A DNA stretch of 64,000 nucleotides, taken from Saccopteryx bilineata (Eukaryota; Chordata; Mammalia; Chiroptera; Emballonuridae). Shown here piece by piece: positions 58,770 through 64,000 of this stretch. The notes under the pieces were generated by a model, which had not been told where the DNA came from, searched no databases, and worked only from the letters and a program-made list of their open reading frames with translations. The stretch is from NCBI RefSeq assembly GCF_036850765.1, contig NC_089495.1:24458875-24522874 (forward strand), in the 5' to 3' direction. Position 1 is the first letter of the stretch. The number at the start of each line of letters is the position of its first letter. A program made the translations under genes and the position numbers.

Positions 58770-59000
58770 ACATAAACCAAAATTTATTGAGCATCTACCA
58801 TTTGCATACTGAAGCCCAAGATTTATTTGTATTTCAGAATTGAAATGGGAAGAAAGACTGAGCAGGTCAGCCCTCTGGCCGTACACACGAGAAAACGAAG
58901 GCCCAGCAAACACCTGTGATTTGCTCAAGGTCATACAGCCAGCTGATGTCATGTGTCAGATCAGAACCCCACTCTTGGGGTCCCCAAGTCCAGTCCTCTT
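58770..59000 (-). repeat. MIR-type ancient SINE
   Basis: Reversed MIR: 'attgagcatctaccatttgc', 'gagaaaacgaaggcccagca', 'ctcaaggtcatacagccagc'. Confidence 0.75.
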
Positions 59001-59179
59001 TTAGTTGTTTGCTACTGAGTCCCATAAATTAGTATGAGGCACCAGTCTGTCATTTACTTACAACTTACTGTGAGAATATGCTACAACCTAAAATAAATCT
59101 TCAGGCCTGAAGGTAGGGAGAGAAGAGGAATGAGCAAGAATTCAGGATGTTCTTGATAACGGTTTGTTGGTTGTGGAGA
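59001..59179. other. unassigned noncoding DNA
   Basis: Nothing recognisable. Confidence 0.35.
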
Positions 59180-59680
59180 TAGACCAAACTGTTTTAAATT
59201 AACTCAAATTTATCAACCAGTGGAGTCTCATTAAGACTCCCAGCATCTGAAGGGGAATCAATAAAAGCAATCTGTATTGCAGTTGCAGTGAGAGAGCATG
59301 CGGAAGCATTTCGGGCCCCACCTTAACGGAGTTCTTTCCGCAGAGAACGTGGTGGGGAAGCTGGGCCGAAGCTCCTCCCTCCCCCTGCCCTCCCTCCCCG
59401 CCTCTGCGCACATCTGGAAAGGCTCAGCTTTCCCGCTGGAGCCCCTCGCACGTGCTGGAAAACAGCCTCGTGTGTGCTCGAAAGCTGTTTCCCAAAGTGT
59501 TCGAGCTTGTGGCAGAACATGAGAACCTTCATGTGCATAGAAAACATAAAACAGGCTTATGCATCACGTTTCTTAATGGGGCTTCTGTAGATTTAGTTGT
59601 CAGGAGCGAACTGCCAGATTTCTGTGCATTTGGTGCCTGCCCATTGTCCCCAAAGTACTTAGAACCAGTCTGTTCACTCG
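59180..59680. promoter_or_regulatory. candidate conserved noncoding block
   Basis: CpG-bearing, repeat-free sequence (about fifteen CpGs at 59295-59510) passing into AT-richer text. The overlapping frames on both strands have no domain. It may be a regulatory region. Untested. Confidence 0.22.
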
Positions 59681-60184
59681 GTCATCAACTAATCTGGGGG
59701 CATGTTTCCAGGCAGCCCTGTGCTAGGTGCTGAATAAAAGCAGAGTGTGGTTGCCTAGGCCTTCCCCAGCCTGGTGGGACGTGTATAACTGAACCTCTTG
59801 TGTGTTTGCCCCTCCAGGTAATGCAGGGTAGACTCTCTGACCTTCACTGACAGAACAGTGAGGCATGAACAAACGTTCCTCAAGCCAGCTAATTCTTTGC
59901 TCATCATGAAGCTGAATGGATCTTTTGTACGTATTCCAAAGACTCCGTAGAGAGACTGTGAAGGAAGACGTGTGCTGCAGACCCGGGAGACCTCCCAGGG
60001 CAGGAACCCCCAGCTCTGTCAGTATGTGATGGGGTCTCACACGCAGGGCACCTGGCCATTGCTACACAGTTGCTTTCTGTGTTGGATTTCTGTGGCAGAC
60101 CGGAAATGGTAGCACTAGGTGCCAGGCTGTGTATATTGTCTATTGCTTTCAGTGCTTAGCATTTCTGTGTAAACGTGTATAACA
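59681..60184. other. unassigned noncoding DNA
   Basis: No gene or repeat is recognised. The minus-strand frame at 59723-60040 has no domain. Confidence 0.3.
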
Positions 60185-60400
60185 GCTAGGATTGATTTGA
60201 TACCTACTTGATGTCTGATTCTCTATTAGGCACTTCACAGACACCTTCTAACACAGTCGCCTTGCCAGTCATGTGATGATCCTTGTGTCAGAAAGGAGGT
60301 TCAGAGAGTCAGGGTAGTTTATACAATGTCACAGAGCTGCCAGAGACAGAGCAGGAAAGAAGCCTGGACCCTTGTCTCCACAGCCCAGTGGGACCCCACA
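60185..60400 (-). repeat. MIR-type ancient SINE
   Basis: Reversed MIR: 'ctctattaggcacttcacag', 'acaatgtcacagagctgcca', 'aagaagcctggacccttgtc'. Confidence 0.7.
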
Positions 60401-60493
60401 GCTCTTGGGCAGGAGTAGATTTGGAAGGTGGGGACTGAATTTGAGGGAGGAATTGTGTTCTGATGGAGATTTTAAAGGAGAATCTTTTTTTTT

Positions 60494-60546
60494 CTCCCTC
60501 CCTCCCTCCCTCCCTCCCTCCCTCCCTCCCTCCCTCCCTCCCTCCC
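60494..60546. repeat. (CTCC)n microsatellite, G-quadruplex-prone on minus strand
   Basis: About thirteen CTCC units in a row. On the minus strand this is (GGAG)n with every GGG run spaced by one base, a sequence that readily forms a G-quadruplex. A T run precedes it and a decayed CCTT continuation runs to 60569. Confidence 0.95.
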
Positions 60547-60569
60547 ATCCTCCCTTCCCTCCTTCCTTC

Positions 60570-60881
60570 AGTTGTGCACATGTAAAATTCTTTAAGGTAT
60601 ACAGTTAGGAACATAATTGCTGAAACTTAAAGATACCTTCAACTTTAACAGATATTAGTGAACTTGCCTTCCAAAGTACTTCTACCAATTTATCTGCTAT
60701 CAGCAATCTATGAGAATGTTTTGTGCCTCACAACTAAGTAACACTTGGTCTTGTCAAGCTGAATCACAAAGGGCTGGGATCCACTCACTGGTGATGCTAC
60801 CATGACAACTCTGACGAGGTTCAATAAGTTAAAATTTGTAAAGCTGTCACCGGCAAATAGTAAGGTACACATTAAGAGATA
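60570..60881. other. unassigned noncoding DNA
   Basis: Nothing recognisable. Confidence 0.35.
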
Positions 60882-61254
60882 TTTGTTTCCCTCCCTTCCT
60901 TCCTTTCTCCCCCTCCCTTTCTCCTTCCCTCCCTCCCTTCCTCCCTTCCTTCCTTCCTTCCATCCTCCCTTCTTTCCTTTCTTCCTTCTTTCAGGTAGAC
61001 AGACAGACTCCTGCATATGCCCCAACTGGAATCCACCTGGCAACCCCAGTCTGGGGCTGATGCTTGAGTCAACCAAGCTATCTTCAGTGCCTGAGACAAT
61101 GCTCTGATCAGTCAAGCCACTGTGGGAGAAGAAGGGGGAGAGGGAGGGAGAAAGAATCAGATGGTTGCTCCTCATGTATGCCCTGACCAGGGATCAAACC
61201 TGAGATGTCCACATGATGGGCCGATGCTCTATCCACTGATCCAACTGGCCAGGT
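60882..61254 (-). mobile_element. tRNA-derived bat SINE, diverged copy
   Basis: Reversed SINE with B box ggatcaaacc at 61191-61200 and A box ccactgatcca at 61233-61243 (reverse complements), a purine-rich segment at 61122-61155, and a long CCTT/CTTT pyrimidine tract at 60887-60990 on the tail side. Most CpGs of the 46351 copy are TpG or CpA here, so this copy is older. No clean target duplication. Confidence 0.8.
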
Positions 61255-61990
61255 CTAGATAACCTAATTTCCTAAAGCTAAATTTTAAATGCTAAGTCAG
61301 TGCCCCTCTATTTCCTAGAGCTGGGGTTTTTCTATTGAATGCCGTACCCACGCAGGTACTCTGAGGAGCAGTGGAAAGGGAGAGAAGATTGACTTTTCAA
61401 AGAATGTGACAGTTAAAAAAAGAGAGAGAAATTTAAAACTGCAATTCCCAGTTCTGGCAGAAAATATCTCTAGGGTAATTATGGCTGATCCAATACTTGT
61501 TTCTCTGGGTAATCAGATAACCCAGCTTTCAGTGAGTGCAATTTCTCTGCAGCCCTTCGGTTAACTATTTCTAAGTGTGGTTGGAGGGTACAGAGTGTGC
61601 CCTAAATTGACACTCTAGGAGAGAACACGTCTCTCATGAGACTTATGCTATAAATATATATTATCCACATTTAAACTTAATAATTCTAGAGCTCTTCTAC
61701 TTGCTTAATGTTTATTTTTAACGAAGTCTCCTTTGCAGTAGATTTCTGGGTGATTGGTATGATCATGTCAGTGTTATGTATTCAAGATAAGAAAACAACC
61801 TCAGAGGGACTAAGTGATCCTTGAGAGTAATGTAGTGACTGTGACAGCTAGGAATTAAACTTCTGTTATGTGACACCCTGTATAGAATGTTTCACATAAT
61901 TTCTTAAATGTTATATTGATATACTCATTTTGAAAATGTCAGTATTAGCTGAGGACTGAATCCTAATGTCTTCCTATCTCTGGCTAATTA
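61255..61990. other. unassigned DNA with a probable MIR fragment
   Basis: The stretch 61740-61870 ('agataagaaaacaacctcag', 'gacagctaggaattaaactt') looks like reversed MIR. The rest is unassigned. Confidence 0.35.
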
Positions 61991-62236
61991 CAGTGGATCC
62001 CCTGTATCCACAGGTTCTGCATCATGGATTCAACCAACCAGGGCTCAAGAATATTTTTAAAAAGTTACATTGTTGCTGACATATAATATGTAGTTAGGCT
62101 TACAATGGTTACTTCCATACTGAAGTACAGACTTTCTTCTTTTTGTTATTATTCCTTAATACAGTATAACAATAATTTACAAAGAATTTACATTGTATTA
62201 GGTATTAACATGCAATCTAAAGATTATTTAAAATAT

Positions 62237-62279
<43 letters not shown>

Positions 62280-62406
62280 GTACACAAATATTAAGCCATC
62301 TGATATAAGGGACTTGAGCATCTGTGGATTTTGGTATCTGCAAGAAGAAAGGGCAGGTCCTGGAACCAGTCTGGGGGAAAGTGTGGATATGGAAGGACTA
62401 CTTCTG
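61991..62406. mobile_element. Tigger/MER2-type DNA transposon (TcMar)
   Basis: Left end cagtggatcccctgtatcca after a TA (61989-61990). The right part 'gcatctgtggattttggtat' and 'gtcctggaaccagtctgggg' is the mirrored terminal sequence. The internal text 'tacattgtattaggtattaa' and 'tataagggacttgagcatct' is typical of this old family. No transposase. A GT repeat has expanded inside it. Confidence 0.75.
62240..62279. repeat. (GT)n microsatellite inside the Tigger element
   Basis: About nineteen GT units at the place where family members usually carry a short gtgtgcataggtta-like segment. Confidence 0.95.
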
Positions 62407-64000
62407 TTTAGTAAAAAAAATTAGTTCTTCTTCTTTTAGCTGCTTGGTAATGAAATCAATGTTAATATTAACATTACAGAGTTAATGCCTGAATAATCCT
62501 TATCTCCCCACTCCCAACTCTTAGCCCACACTGGATCTTTCTTCATCTTTGTAGGCTTTTTAGCTATTTTATATTTTCTAGCTACCTTGATTCGCTAATT
62601 CCTCATAGTAACCATGTGCTCTGACAGAAGTCCAATGACTGAAACCCCAAGCCCAAGTCACTCAGTACCACTTATCCGCTCTGGGTGTCCTCTGTGTAAA
62701 CGATGGTAGGAAATTAGCTTATTATAATATACATTGTAGAAAGAAATATCAAAGTATTGTAGAATTCTTTAGTCCATTCAACAGCAAATTGTTTGTTTTA
62801 CAATTTTAGGTATAAAGGTAAGACATATTACTAATCATTACTCCGTATCGACTGTTTTCACTTCATGGGATTGTTGGGGTCCATGGGTGAGACTCTGGTC
62901 TGGGGGTGTATGTATGTGTCTGCGTGTGTGCATGTGTGTGCATGTTACCTATGGTTGTTAATTCTCTAAGAAAGGCAAACGTTTAAGTGAAGGGAAACAG
63001 ACAACGGTTGGCAGTGAATGTAAAGCTGTGTTTGTAGTGCTGCCAAGTCCGGGGGAGAGTTTTATATCTGTTGTTAGAGAAAAAGTACTGCAAAACATCA
63101 ATGAGTACCTACAAATAAAATCCTGAGCACTGAAGATTTATATCTCTCGGTCATCCAAAATAGAGACAAATATTATTTATGAAGGCTAATTATTGATGCT
63201 TTGATGCTGCAATATTTAGTACTAATAGTTATTTCTGCACAGTGTTTGTGTTAATCCTGACCATGCTAATTCAGAATATGAGCTGTTATTTATCTTTGTC
63301 TGTTTGCCAGAGTTTTAGGCAAATGATCAATGTAATTTGCTTACTGTCATTCAGAAAACCAGCTATCTTCAAACATTTTAGAAGCTTCTATGTACAAATG
63401 AATGTTAATTATATATAAAAAAATTTCTCTTTACTTGAAAATAATCATGCTAACTTTAAATTGAACATGTTTAAATGTAGAGCTTCAATTTCTAGGATAA
63501 ACCAATGTTTCCTGGTGACTAACCCCATTTTTTCATTGCTATAACTACAATTCCCCTCTTGTTGGAACCTCAAAGTCTTCCTTAATGACTCTTTTCATAT
63601 TATACATATACATTCTGTCACAACATCCAGGAACTGTGTTTTCCTGTAATGTTTTATCACCACATTTTTAGCTGCATTTCTAGCACATCAATTTCAGAGC
63701 TCTATTAACCTATAGGATTCATCTTACCTCTCTGCCTACCATTTTTCTTCTTCCAGTCCATCCTGTGCATCAAAAGTGGCTCCATCTGTTGGCATCTGCA
63801 AACCACTTACCGAATATCCAGGATGCAGACAGACCAATTATAGGTCAAATTTTAAAATATTTGTCACAATCAAAAGCAATGATAATAATAAACAATTTAA
63901 ATGGTAATAATAACAATGATAATAATGAAAACCAACAATCATGTTAGTGAGGGGAAAGAATATTTTTAGCTTTGCCAGGATATTGATAACCATCTCTGTG
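62407..64000. other. unassigned AT-rich DNA
   Basis: A TG-rich tract at 62909-62946 and an (AAT)n-like low-complexity run at 63877-63929. No gene or named repeat is recognised. Confidence 0.35.

Noticed and set aside
60309..61175. Frames rich in G/R/E/K or P/S on both strands
   Set aside because: They arise from the pyrimidine tracts and the SINE, not from a gene.
1..64000. Bacterial-type operon or defence system
   Set aside because: No ribosome-binding sites, no dense coding, and mammal-specific repeats throughout.

Overview
This window looks like nuclear DNA from a mammal, very probably a bat. The evidence is the repeat content: old mammal-wide repeats (MIR, L2, an L3/CR1-type LINE, MaLR LTRs, Tigger), several L1 fragments with one 3' UTR style, and seven tRNA-derived SINEs of two related types. 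I associate those SINEs with horseshoe-bat relatives (Rhin-1-like). Two compact hAT elements and two mariner-type elements fit the DNA-transposon activity known in bats. The species call rests on memory of these families, not on a search.

I find no host protein-coding gene. The long open frames belong to L1 ORF2 or a mariner transposase, and both are broken by frameshifts or deletion. Other open frames are short, overlap on both strands and match nothing I recognise. The window is therefore probably intergenic or the inside of a large intron.

Layout: 1-6.6 kb is unique sequence with scattered MIR/L2, a local duplication (3.1/3.5 kb) and a CpG-dense patch (1.2 kb). A 5'-truncated SINE lies at 6.7 kb. 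From 7 to 13 kb the DNA is AT-rich, mostly unassigned, with a conserved-element-like block at 8-8.9 kb. From 13.2 to 18.7 kb an old minus-strand L1 is split by a younger 5'-truncated L1 (14.29-16.97 kb) flanked by a 16-bp target duplication. A deleted mariner lies at 24.4-25.3 kb and a SINE at 26.0 kb. From 26.9 to 28.8 kb the DNA looks unique and possibly conserved. An L1 3' portion (29.6-31 kb) is followed by an L3-like LINE (31.4-32.3 kb). At 34.7-35.8 kb an L2 is split by a MaLR LTR. A third L1 with an abutting SINE occupies 38.8-40.8 kb. From 44 to 47 kb there is a cluster: an array of imperfect palindromes, a mariner MITE, a SINE, and a hAT element carrying a nested SINE. A second hAT lies at 54.6 kb. 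GC-richer unique blocks at 55-60 kb could be regulatory. A pyrimidine repeat, a SINE and a Tigger element lie at 60.5-62.4 kb.

The best-supported results are structural: four element insertions with exact or near-exact target duplications that allow relative dating, and a palindromic array whose family I could not name. I see no sign of a novel gene system, and the claims of conservation are inference from sequence character only.
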